Source: Phaeodactylibacter xiamenensis (GTDB lineage: Bacteria > Bacteroidota > Bacteroidia > Chitinophagales > Saprospiraceae). From it: a stretch of DNA of 64,000 nt. The stretch spans positions 148,741-212,740 of the forward strand of contig NZ_JPOS01000035.1 in NCBI RefSeq assembly GCF_000759025.1, read 5' to 3'. The notes below the pieces were generated by a model. It searched no databases and was not told the origin of the DNA. It was given only the letters and a program-made list of their open reading frames with translations. Positions 25,858 to 34,163 of this stretch are shown here, piece by piece (position 1 is the stretch's first letter; each line of letters opens with the position of its first letter). The position numbers and the translations under genes were made by a program.

Positions 25858-28680
25858 ATGAAAGGATGCAGACTGTTTAATGGAGTTGTGGTGAGTACGG
25901 TGTTGCTCGTTGTGCCGTTTATCGGGCTGGCCCAGGGGTGGGAGCGCGTGTTTCCCGGAGCATTTGGTGCCTTTGGCAACCAGGTATTTGTAGAAGCGGA
26001 CAGCAGTTACCTGATCCATAGCTTTTTCGATTCTTCTCCCCGTCTGATGACGGTCAGTAAGCAAGGTTATGAAACAGGAGCTATCGATGTTTCGGGAGGG
26101 CTCCTAACTGGCGATATCATCACCACTATGGATGGGCAGCTCGCTTCGGGCAATAACTTATCCACATCTGCTCCATCGGATAGCAATGATGTAAGAATCT
26201 CCAAATTTGACCGGGCCGGGAATACCATCTGGCAATATACCTATGGGTCGGCTCAGCAAAACCAGCGGGTTTCGGCAATTGTACAAGGCACCACGGGGCA
26301 TTATGCCTTTGCCGGGGGCATCGGGAATCCGAGCACCACTACCGGCTACGTAGCTTGCATTGATGAGGCAGGCAATGAGCTATGGTACACCGGGCTGTTT
26401 GGGTCTTTCGAGATATTTGACTACCAGCTGGCCGCTACCCCTGATGGCGGTTACTTTGTAGCGGGTTCCCGTAATGCCTTTAATAACGCCTTCTACATGG
26501 CGAAGCTGGATCAGAATGGTAACGTAGAATGGAATAGCCAGGACTATCAGGGGCTGTATGTAAGGGCTGTGGCCACTACCGCCGATGGCAATATTGCTTT
26601 TATCGGGGAAGGCAGCGACTTCACCAGGCTGGTCAAAATTGCTCCTGACGGAACAGAATTGTGGCTTCAGGAATGGCCCTCGCGCTATGTTACAGGACTG
26701 GTCGAAACAGACGATGGCGGTTTCGCTTATTTGTATGAAAAGTACGAGCCGAACGGCATTTCAAAAATAGGCCTGGTAAGGACCGATAGCAATGGCGATG
26801 AGCTTTGGGAGCAGGAATTCTACAGCTTTCCTGGCCGGAATTCAGGTAGTGACCTCAAAGTCACCCCGGACGGCGGGTTTATAATCGTAGGCTCAGCCAG
26901 CGGAGAGAGCCTTAACCCGGAATACTCGGAATTGTACCTGATCAAAACAGACGCAGCCGGAAACGCCATTACCAATGTCATCGAAGGGTTTGTCAAATAC
27001 GACCTCAATGAGGATTGCCTGGCCGGAGCTGACGAAATGGGGTTTGAAAACTGGGTGGTAACAGCCCAGGGGAGTGCCCGCAATTACTACAGCTCAGTAG
27101 ATGAGCTTGGGTTTTACCGGGTTCGGGTCGATACCGGGACGTATGAGGTACAGGTGAATACTCCCTCTGCATTCTGGGTGGCCTGCGAGGAGAGCATACC
27201 TGTTGTAATGGCCCAATTTGGAGATACTGTTGGGGTAGATATGCCGGTTCAGAGCATTGGCGACTGCCCTTTGATGGAAGTCCATACCAGTGCATCCCGC
27301 TTCCGGCTTTGTGAAGAAGCCACCTTGAGTGTACAGTATTGTAATCAGGGTACTGCAATTGCCAATACCGTTACTGTTGATTTGAGCATTGATGAAGATT
27401 TGGAGTTCCTGGGTGCTACCATACCGGTGCTCAGTCAAAATGAGGATACTTTTACCTTTGATGTCGGAGCAGTTGCCCCCCTGGAGTGTGGGAATTTTAC
27501 GGTCAACCTGATGGTTGGCTGTGATATAGAACTGCTGGGGCAGAGCCTTTGCACGGAAGCCCATATCTATCCGGATACAACCTGCCTGCCGGTCGACCCC
27601 TCCTGGTCTGGAGCCAGTATTCAGGCAAGCGCTTACTGCGAAGGAGATGAAGTAAAACTCCAATTAAAAAACGTAGGCATCGGGAATATGCAGGAGGCTT
27701 TGAATTACCTGGTGGTAGAGGATGACGTGATCATGATGATCGAGCCCTACACGCTGGAAAGCGGAGATTCGATAGAGATCGCCTTACCCGGCACTGGTGC
27801 ATTTTACCGCATTGAAAGCCCTCAGGTGCCTTTCCATCCCGGATTTTCCATGCCGAGCGCCCACGTGGAAGCCTGTGTGAGCGGCGATCAAAGCGTGAGT
27901 ACAGGGTTTGTAGGGCAGTTCCCGCTCGATGACAGCGATTTATTCGTGGACCTGTTGTGCAAGGAAGTGGTGGCCGCATATGACCCCAATCAGAAGTCAG
28001 CCGAGCCCAAAGGGTATCAGGAAGCGCACTTTATAAACAATGGAGAGACGTTGGAGTATTTTATTGAGTTTCAGAACACAGGAACAGATACAGCAAGAAG
28101 GGTCGTGCTGCAAGACATCCTTTCTCCCCACCTTGACCCCGGTACTTTTAAGCCGGGGGCGGGGAGCCACAGCTATGAAGCGGACTTGAGTGAAGATGGG
28201 GTGCTGACCTTCACATTCGAACAAATAATGCTCCCGGATAGCAATGTCAACTGGCTGGGTTCACAGGGCTATGTCGCCTTTGAAATCGAACCAAAGCCCA
28301 ATCTCCCAATCGGCACCGTTATTGAAAATCAGGCCTCAATCGTTTTTGATTTCAATCCACCTATTGCGACCAATATCACCTGGCACACTATCGGAGAAGA
28401 TTTTGTGGTGGTGGATATAGGCACGTTGCATTTGCCAACTGTGGAGGTGCTGGTCTATCCCAACCCGTTTTATCAGTCCGCAACCTTTGAGGTGAAAGGG
28501 CTGGAAAATAAGCCTGTTACCTTTCAGCTGTTCACCGTTGAGGGACGTAAGGTCAGGGAAGCTCAATTTAGGGGTCCGCAGTTTCAATTGGACCGCCGTG
28601 GGTTAAGCGGTGGCTTCTACTTTTACGTCATTAGTCAGGGGGCAGAGTTGGTTAATACAGGCAAAATCGTAGTACACTAA
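25858..28680 (+). CDS. Large secreted T9SS protein with DUF11/DUF7619-like domain
   Basis: 940 residues. Signal peptide to about residue 26 (VVPFIGLAQG). Residues ~30-370 are beta-propeller-like repeats (ISKFDRAGNTIWQYTYG, MAKLDQNGNVEWNSQDYQ, LVRTDSNGDELWEQEF). Residues ~370-560 hold Cys-paired Ig-like domains. Residues ~700-860 match the 'YDPNQKSAEPKG...GETLEYFIEFQNTGTDTARRVVLQD' domain (DUF7619/DUF11-like). The last ~75 residues are a T9SS sorting domain (VYPNPFYQSATF, LSGGFYFYVI, TGKIVVH). Predicted surface adhesin or scaffold. Confidence 0.85.
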   Translation: MKGCRLFNGVVVSTVLLVVPFIGLAQGWERVFPGAFGAFGNQVFVEADSSYLIHSFFDSSPRLMTVSKQGYETGAIDVSGGLLTGDIITTMDGQLASGNNLSTSAPSDSNDVRISKFDRAGNTIWQYTYGSAQQNQRVSAIVQGTTGHYAFAGGIGNPSTTTGYVACIDEAGNELWYTGLFGSFEIFDYQLAATPDGGYFVAGSRNAFNNAFYMAKLDQNGNVEWNSQDYQGLYVRAVATTADGNIAFIGEGSDFTRLVKIAPDGTELWLQEWPSRYVTGLVETDDGGFAYLYEKYEPNGISKIGLVRTDSNGDELWEQEFYSFPGRNSGSDLKVTPDGGFIIVGSASGESLNPEYSELYLIKTDAAGNAITNVIEGFVKYDLNEDCLAGADEMGFENWVVTAQGSARNYYSSVDELGFYRVRVDTGTYEVQVNTPSAFWVACEESIPVVMAQFGDTVGVDMPVQSIGDCPLMEVHTSASRFRLCEEATLSVQYCNQGTAIANTVTVDLSIDEDLEFLGATIPVLSQNEDTFTFDVGAVAPLECGNFTVNLMVGCDIELLGQSLCTEAHIYPDTTCLPVDPSWSGASIQASAYCEGDEVKLQLKNVGIGNMQEALNYLVVEDDVIMMIEPYTLESGDSIEIALPGTGAFYRIESPQVPFHPGFSMPSAHVEACVSGDQSVSTGFVGQFPLDDSDLFVDLLCKEVVAAYDPNQKSAEPKGYQEAHFINNGETLEYFIEFQNTGTDTARRVVLQDILSPHLDPGTFKPGAGSHSYEADLSEDGVLTFTFEQIMLPDSNVNWLGSQGYVAFEIEPKPNLPIGTVIENQASIVFDFNPPIATNITWHTIGEDFVVVDIGTLHLPTVEVLVYPNPFYQSATFEVKGLENKPVTFQLFTVEGRKVREAQFRGPQFQLDRRGLSGGFYFYVISQGAELVNTGKIVVH

Positions 28681-28732
28681 TGCGCTGTAAAGTATCAAAT
28701 GAAGCGCGTAGCCAAGCCAGTAAGTGCTGCAA

Positions 28733-28807
28733 GACTTCGGAGAAGTTACACCTTTCTAACCTTAGCAATACCACGGGAGACCGACTTCGGAGAAGTCGCA
28801 TGTTATC
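28733..28807. repeat. Direct repeat of a 14-15-bp palindrome
   Basis: GACTTCGGAGAAGT occurs at 28733-28746 and again at 28793-28806, exactly 60 bases apart; each is a hairpin GACTTC-GGA-GAAGTC. Two small stem-loops in the 271-base gap after the T9SS gene, reminiscent of REP pairs. Confidence 0.55.
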
Positions 28808-28893
28808 CCCAGCCAGAGGCGTAGCTCCTTTAACTCATCTACGGGCACTCAGCTTTTAAAACTTGACAAAGCACCAGCAGGTCCTCCATACAT

Positions 28894-28935
28894 GCAGCGT
28901 GCCCAACCATTGGAGTCAATAGTCGGGCACGCTGC
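28894..28935. terminator. Bidirectional terminator hairpin
   Basis: GCAGCGTGCCC (28894-28904) and GGGCACGCTGC (28925-28935) form a perfect 11-bp stem with a 20-base loop between the convergent T9SS gene (ends 28680) and serpin gene (ends 28952). Confidence 0.65.
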
Positions 28936-28951
28936 TTCCGTAGTTGCCGGT

Positions 28952-30181
28952 CTACTCCACTGACGGGTCCGCCACATACCCGGTAAACAACATGGTATTG
29001 GTCTCTATATGCCGGAGGACCAGAACAAAGGGCTGGTCAAACCGGAAGAAGGGCGGGAGAGAGGTCGTGCCAAAGCCAATACTCGTTGCCGCAGCCCCTT
29101 CTGCGCCCTGTTCATCTACTTCCAGCACTGCTTTGTGAGCAATCTGTTTGATGAAAATATTCTGCCCGTTGGTTGCACTCCCCATGGGCTGAAAGTCCGC
29201 CAGCGCAGGAGAAAAGGCATTCTCCATGCCCAGGCTGCGGAGGGAACCGACAAGGTTGTTGCCGTATTCCAGATTCAGTTTGGGGAACTGTACAATCGCC
29301 CTGCCGGGCTGAATGGCATCGTATAGCGCCAGCCAGCGGTCTTTGGTCAGCGAGGTAGGCCACTGTGCAGCCGGCTGCTCCGGGTCAGGCATAATGAGGG
29401 TCAGGCTGTAGGTGGAATCCTTGAATGGGAGGTCTACCATGTGCAACCCATCCGCCTGAGCGGTGAGGAAGCTGGCATCCTGATTGACAAAGGGGACTTC
29501 TGTTGTGCCGCCCGCTGCCGTTTGGAAGGTACCGTCAAAGGTCAGCTCCTCCGGGAAGCCCGCCAGCCAGTCTGCTTTGAAGTACAGGGCATTGATCAGA
29601 AAAGCCACATCCTCGGAAGTGATCTCTTCCACGATGACAGGAATTTTACCATTGGTCTTTTCCGATACCCAGTTGTTGATGGTTTGCTTGCTTTGCGCTT
29701 CCTGCCGGAAATCCAGGCTCTCAGAGGAAGCGGCATAAAATTCGCTTAGCGGGTTCAGGAAGGCCTGCTCCACGTCAATACGCTCTGCATCATAGAAATA
29801 GCTGTTAGCAACTGTCACTTCCGGGTGGTCGGCGGGATTGGTGAGAAGGGTATTGAGCTGTTTGTGGGCCTGATTCAGGCTTTCCACGCTGACGTTGCTG
29901 CCATCCATGAGGTCCAGCATTTGCCCCAGGGAGCTGCCCTGTGCGCCATTTTGCGCCATGAAGAGCGCCGTTTGTACGCTATAGGGCGAAATGAGGATGT
30001 TCTCCTCCGGTAAGGCTTGCTGCTCCTGATGAAAGAGGTCCCAGCCTAGGGTTTGGTTCATGTCAGCGGCTTGTTCCATATCAGCGGTCACTGGGAGATA
30101 GGGAGCTGGTTCGTTGGAAGCGGTATCGCATTGCCAGAAAATAAAGGCGGACAACAGGCTAAGAAAAATAGTTTTGTTCAT
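28952..30181 (-). CDS. Serpin lipoprotein (serine protease inhibitor)
   Basis: 409 residues. Signal with lipobox FIFWQC (Cys18) anchors it to a membrane facing outward. The serpin fold is complete: NILISPYSVQTALFMAQNGAQG, TINNWVSEKTNGKI, LINALYFKADW, MVDLPFKDSTYSLTLIMP, and C-terminal PFVLVLRHIETNTMLFTGYV. The reactive loop (E357-P376) aligns gap-free with alpha1-antitrypsin: hinge EQGAEGAAAT (P17-P8), P1 Thr373 and P1' Ser374. Small hinge residues mean it should be inhibitory. Thr at P1 suggests elastase-like or subtilisin-like targets, perhaps its own secreted proteases or those of prey. Confidence 0.9.
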   Translation of the reverse strand: MNKTIFLSLLSAFIFWQCDTASNEPAPYLPVTADMEQAADMNQTLGWDLFHQEQQALPEENILISPYSVQTALFMAQNGAQGSSLGQMLDLMDGSNVSVESLNQAHKQLNTLLTNPADHPEVTVANSYFYDAERIDVEQAFLNPLSEFYAASSESLDFRQEAQSKQTINNWVSEKTNGKIPVIVEEITSEDVAFLINALYFKADWLAGFPEELTFDGTFQTAAGGTTEVPFVNQDASFLTAQADGLHMVDLPFKDSTYSLTLIMPDPEQPAAQWPTSLTKDRWLALYDAIQPGRAIVQFPKLNLEYGNNLVGSLRSLGMENAFSPALADFQPMGSATNGQNIFIKQIAHKAVLEVDEQGAEGAAATSIGFGTTSLPPFFRFDQPFVLVLRHIETNTMLFTGYVADPSVE

Positions 30182-30325
30182 GTCTGATGGATTTACTTTG
30201 GATTACAGACGAGAGTAGTCTAAAAACAGTTGGGTGCCGGATAAAGATTATGGATTTGACATTCGAAGTGCCTTATCCGTATTTAGTTTTTCTAATTTTA
30301 GCACGAGACCAATCAAAACTCAATC

Positions 30326-32032
30326 GTGGAAATCAAGAAACCTACCAAAACCTACGATGCCGTCATCGTAGGCTCCGGTGCCGGCGGCGGCATGACGGCT
30401 AAGGTGCTGGCGGAACAGGGCTTGTCTGTAGCCATTGTGGAAGCCGGGCCTTTCTTTGACCCGGCCGACCCGGTCACCAAAACACAAATGCGCTGGCCTT
30501 ACGAAAGCCCCCGCCGCGGCGCCAGCACTCAGCGGGACTTTGGCGACTTTGACATGGCCTGGGGCGGATGGGAAATCGAAGGGGAACCCTATACACAGGC
30601 TGAGGGTACTGATTTTCGCTGGTTCCGCTCCCGGATGCTGGGCGGGCGCACCAACCATTGGGGGCGTATTTCCCTGCGTTTTGGCCCGGATGATTTCCGC
30701 CGCAGGGACATTGACGGGCTGGGCGCCAACTGGCCCATTTCCTATGAAGATGTCAAGCCTTACTACGATAAAGTCGATAAGCTGATCGGCGTATTCGGTA
30801 CCAACGAAGGTTTGCCCAACGACCCCGATGGCTTCTTCCTGCCCCCGCCTAAACCACGCCTGCACGAGTGGTACTACATCAAAGGGGCACGGAAATCTGG
30901 CGTGACCGTCATCCCTTCCCGTATGTCGATGCTCACCAAGCGTATCAATAAAGAGCGCGGTTTGTGCTTTTACTGCGGGCAATGCGGCCGCTCCTGTATG
31001 GTATATGCTGACTTCAGCTCAGGCTCCTGCCTCATCTTCCCGGCCCAGAAAGCCGGTGGGCAAATTGACCTGTTTGTCAATTGTATGGCGCGTTCGGTGG
31101 AAACGGGCCCGGATGGCAAGGCCAAAGCCGTTAGCTACGTCAATAAAGCTGACCGGCAGGAGTATCAGATTAAAGGCAAGGTCATCGTGCTGGCCGCCTC
31201 GGCTTGCTCTACTGCCCGCATTTTGCTTAACTCCAAAGAAGGGGGGCTGGGCAATGGCAGCGGGGTAATCGGGCGCTACCTCCACGACTCCACCGGCTCC
31301 AGTATGTACGGCTTCCTGCCGGCCCTGATGGACCGCGACCGCTACAACGAAGACGGGGTAGGGGGCATGCACGTTTATTCGCCCTGGTGGGAAGACAATA
31401 AAAAACTAGACTTCCCCCGCGGTTACCACATCGAAGTGTGGGGCGGGCAAAGTATGCCTAAGTATGGGCACGGCTTCAATCAGGCCGAGGTACAACGGGC
31501 ACTGGGCATTACCCCCGGTGGCTACGGTAAAAAGTATAAAGAGGAGCTCCGCCGCATCTACGGTGCTTTCGTTGGTATGTCCGGGCGGGGCGAATCGGTA
31601 GCGCAGTACGACAACTACTGTGAAATTGATCCCAGCAAAGTCGACGAGTGGGGCATCCCGGTCCTGCGCTTTCATTACAGATGGACGGACTACGAACGAC
31701 GTCAGGCCCGACACATGCAGGACACCTTTGAGGAAATCCTGACCAATATGGGCGCAAAAATCCTGTCTGGTAAAAAGACCGCAGCGAATGACTACGGGCT
31801 GAATAAGCCGGGCGAGATCATCCATGAGGTAGGTACTGCCCGTATGGGAGACGACCCGAAGACTTCCGTGACGAATGGCTACGGCCGATTGCATGAGGTG
31901 CCTAATCTCTTCATCACTGATGCTGCCACCTTCCCTTCCCAGGCCGACAAAAACCCGACCTGGACGATTATGGCACTCGCCTGGCGCACCAGCGACCACA
32001 TCATTTCCGAACTCAAAAAAATGAATCTCTGA
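30326..32032 (+). CDS. GMC-family FAD oxidoreductase
   Basis: 568 residues from GTG 30326. FAD Rossmann motif VIVGSGAGGGMTAKVLAEQG (residues ~14-33), E40-like acid, MLGGRTNHWGR, then FITDAATFPSQADKNPTWTIMALAWRTSDHI with the conserved C-terminal His region. HEVGTARMGDDP is the GMC signature. A Cys-rich insert (CFYCGQCGRSCMVYAD) is typical of the gluconate/choline-dehydrogenase-like GMC subgroup. It oxidises a sugar or alcohol. Its stop overlaps the next ATG (TGATG), pairing it with the subunit-3 protein. Confidence 0.88.
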   Translation: MEIKKPTKTYDAVIVGSGAGGGMTAKVLAEQGLSVAIVEAGPFFDPADPVTKTQMRWPYESPRRGASTQRDFGDFDMAWGGWEIEGEPYTQAEGTDFRWFRSRMLGGRTNHWGRISLRFGPDDFRRRDIDGLGANWPISYEDVKPYYDKVDKLIGVFGTNEGLPNDPDGFFLPPPKPRLHEWYYIKGARKSGVTVIPSRMSMLTKRINKERGLCFYCGQCGRSCMVYADFSSGSCLIFPAQKAGGQIDLFVNCMARSVETGPDGKAKAVSYVNKADRQEYQIKGKVIVLAASACSTARILLNSKEGGLGNGSGVIGRYLHDSTGSSMYGFLPALMDRDRYNEDGVGGMHVYSPWWEDNKKLDFPRGYHIEVWGGQSMPKYGHGFNQAEVQRALGITPGGYGKKYKEELRRIYGAFVGMSGRGESVAQYDNYCEIDPSKVDEWGIPVLRFHYRWTDYERRQARHMQDTFEEILTNMGAKILSGKKTAANDYGLNKPGEIIHEVGTARMGDDPKTSVTNGYGRLHEVPNLFITDAATFPSQADKNPTWTIMALAWRTSDHIISELKKMNL

Positions 32033-32757
32033 TGGACCGCCGAGAAAGTATCAAAAGCTTACTGATTGGGGCTGCCGCTACGTCTGCCCTATTCACCGCT
32101 GCCGGCTGCGAAGCCGATACCACACCGGCGGGCGAAACAGCTGCTGAAAATCCATTCCCCTACGAGGGTACCCGGATCCCTGAAGAGCTGCGGCGCGATG
32201 CCAGGCTACATGCCAATGCCCCCTTTTTTAGCGAAAGCGAGCGGAAAATACTGGACCATCTGGCTGACATCATCCTGCCTGCTGATGAACAGGGCCCGGC
32301 AGCAAGTGCCACCGGCGTTACCGATTTCATTGATTTTATGACGCTGGACTTTCCTGACTTTCAGCTGCCCCTGCGTGGCGGGCTGGCCTGGCTGAGCCGG
32401 GCGTCCCTGCAGCGGTTTGATCAGAACGATTTCATGGCGCTTACGGAGGAGCAACAAATGGCGATTATTGAGGAGATAGCCTATCTGCCCGAAGACCCTG
32501 CCGAAGTCCCGAAGCCGGAAGTCGCTTTTTTCGATCTGTTGCGGCGACTGGTCACGACCGGCTATTTTACCAGCAAGGAAGGCATCAAGGACCTGGGCTA
32601 TAAAGGCAATGCCCCCAACCTCTGGGACGGCCCGCCCGAGGAAGTTTTGCGAAAGCATGGCATCACTGGAGAGGAGGAATGGCTGTCAAAGTGTATCGAC
32701 CACGATACCCGCAACGAAATGGCAGAATGGGATGAAAATGGCAATCTGCTGACGTAG
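32032..32757 (+). CDS. Gluconate 2-dehydrogenase subunit 3-family protein
   Basis: 241 residues. It starts MDRRESIKSLLIGAAATSALFTAAGC: a twin-Arg-like n-region (DRRES) with a hydrophobic core and lipobox-like Cys26, typical of subunit 3. The body ESERKILDHLADIILPADEQGPAASATGVTDFIDFM is the family core. Subunit 3 helps export or assemble the partner GMC dehydrogenase in the periplasm. Translation is coupled by a one-base overlap with the upstream GMC gene. Confidence 0.88.
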   Translation: MDRRESIKSLLIGAAATSALFTAAGCEADTTPAGETAAENPFPYEGTRIPEELRRDARLHANAPFFSESERKILDHLADIILPADEQGPAASATGVTDFIDFMTLDFPDFQLPLRGGLAWLSRASLQRFDQNDFMALTEEQQMAIIEEIAYLPEDPAEVPKPEVAFFDLLRRLVTTGYFTSKEGIKDLGYKGNAPNLWDGPPEEVLRKHGITGEEEWLSKCIDHDTRNEMAEWDENGNLLT

Positions 32758-32814
32758 AATCTTGGTAGGCATGGGGTAAGCCCGTACCTTATGTGGCGTA
32801 AAAATCCCAAAAAT

Positions 32815-34068
32815 ATGTGGCGCATTTTATTGCTGCTATTAAGCTTGTCTGCCCATGTTGGACTGTCTGCCCGTTCTTCCCTGGCCGACAGTCTGATGGC
32901 TGTACTGGCCAATACAGAAGATGAAGCTGCACAACTGCCTGTACTGGGTGCTTTGTGCCGGATTTATAGTGAAGAGGGGGCGGATAGTACGGTTGTTTAC
33001 TGTCAACGCGCCATCGAGGTAGCCGGAGCCTTAAAATTGCCTACCCCTGAAGTAGAGTCTATCATCATCATTGGGCGCTGGTACCATAAAAAAAGCCAAT
33101 ATCAGAAAGCTTTAGCCTATTATTATCAGGCAGCGGCCCTTGGAGAACAAGCCGGCCTAACGGAACTCACGGGTAGCGTGTACACTAACCTAGCTCTCTC
33201 TCATCAACGCCTGTCACAGCCCGACAGCGCCTATTTTTACTGGAATAAGGCGGAAGCTGCTTTTCATGAGGCGGGCAGTCCGGCAGAACTATGGAAAGCC
33301 TACCTTGGCCTTTTTCAACTCTTCAGCGAAAAACAGGATACTGCTCAGGCCAACCGCTATGCCACCCTCGCGCATCAGCAAGTGGAGAGCAGCCCCATAC
33401 GCTCAGACCGGGGGTACCTGCTCTTTCAGTTGCTGCAATACTATTTCCAAACCGGCCAGTTTGAGAAAATGGGGGCGTTCCAGCAGCTTTGGGATGACTA
33501 CAAGCGGGAGCAAAAGCCCGACGAAGCCCTCATGCAGCAACCGGCACACATCGCCCTTTACATGTTCGCTACGCAGGAAGAAGCCGCTGTGGAAGCCCAG
33601 TTGAAAAAAGCCATACAGTACTTCGAGCAATCCGGCATCCCGTACCGTACCGGCTGGTGCTACGAAGACCTGGCCAAGCTGTACTACAAGCAGGGCAATC
33701 GGGGGGCTGCCGAACAGGCGATGCAGCAGGCGCTCAGCTATTACCGGGAAGCCCATGTGCCCTACCGCCGGGGCCGTGCCCTGAATAGGCTCTATCAGTG
33801 GAAGAAAGAATGCGGGGCCACGGCCGAAGCCCTGGCTTATCTCGAAGCTTACGAAGCATTGGAAGACAGCCTGACCAACGTCACCGTAGAGCAAAACCTA
33901 AACGCGCTGCGGGTCAAAGCGGAAACTGAAAAAAAGGAGCAGGCGCTGCAACAAGCTTCCCTGGGGATGAGCAGCGTAGCCTCCCGGGTGGACTACCTGA
34001 AGGGCGATTTGGATATTGATACTGTCTCCGGACAAGGAACGAGCGTAAGTATTGCGCTACCGCTCTGA
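32815..34068 (+). CDS. TPR protein ending in a histidine-kinase ATPase remnant
   Basis: 417 residues from ATG 32815 (signal peptide MWRILLLLLSLSAHVGLSA). About six TPR units (for example ALAYYYQAAALGEQAGL, AIQYFEQSGIPYRTGWCYEDLAKLYYKQGN, AMQQALSYYREAHVPY), then a coiled stretch (AETEKKEQALQQA). This is followed directly by SLGMSSVASRVDYLKGDLDIDTVSGQGTSVSIALPL, the last ~35 residues (G2 box and end) of a HisKA_3/HATPase sensor kinase. The transmembrane helix, phospho-His helix and N/G1 boxes are absent. An internal deletion of a TPR-sensor kinase is the simplest explanation; it would be a kinase-dead protein. Confidence 0.75.
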   Translation: MWRILLLLLSLSAHVGLSARSSLADSLMAVLANTEDEAAQLPVLGALCRIYSEEGADSTVVYCQRAIEVAGALKLPTPEVESIIIIGRWYHKKSQYQKALAYYYQAAALGEQAGLTELTGSVYTNLALSHQRLSQPDSAYFYWNKAEAAFHEAGSPAELWKAYLGLFQLFSEKQDTAQANRYATLAHQQVESSPIRSDRGYLLFQLLQYYFQTGQFEKMGAFQQLWDDYKREQKPDEALMQQPAHIALYMFATQEEAAVEAQLKKAIQYFEQSGIPYRTGWCYEDLAKLYYKQGNRGAAEQAMQQALSYYREAHVPYRRGRALNRLYQWKKECGATAEALAYLEAYEALEDSLTNVTVEQNLNALRVKAETEKKEQALQQASLGMSSVASRVDYLKGDLDIDTVSGQGTSVSIALPL

Positions 34069-34163
34069 TGCTTTTCTACTGGAATTCCGGTAGAAGCTTT
34101 CCTGCAGAAAACCATGAAGCAGGCCCGAAGTAATGTTCGGACATTTGGAAAAAACCAAATGCT

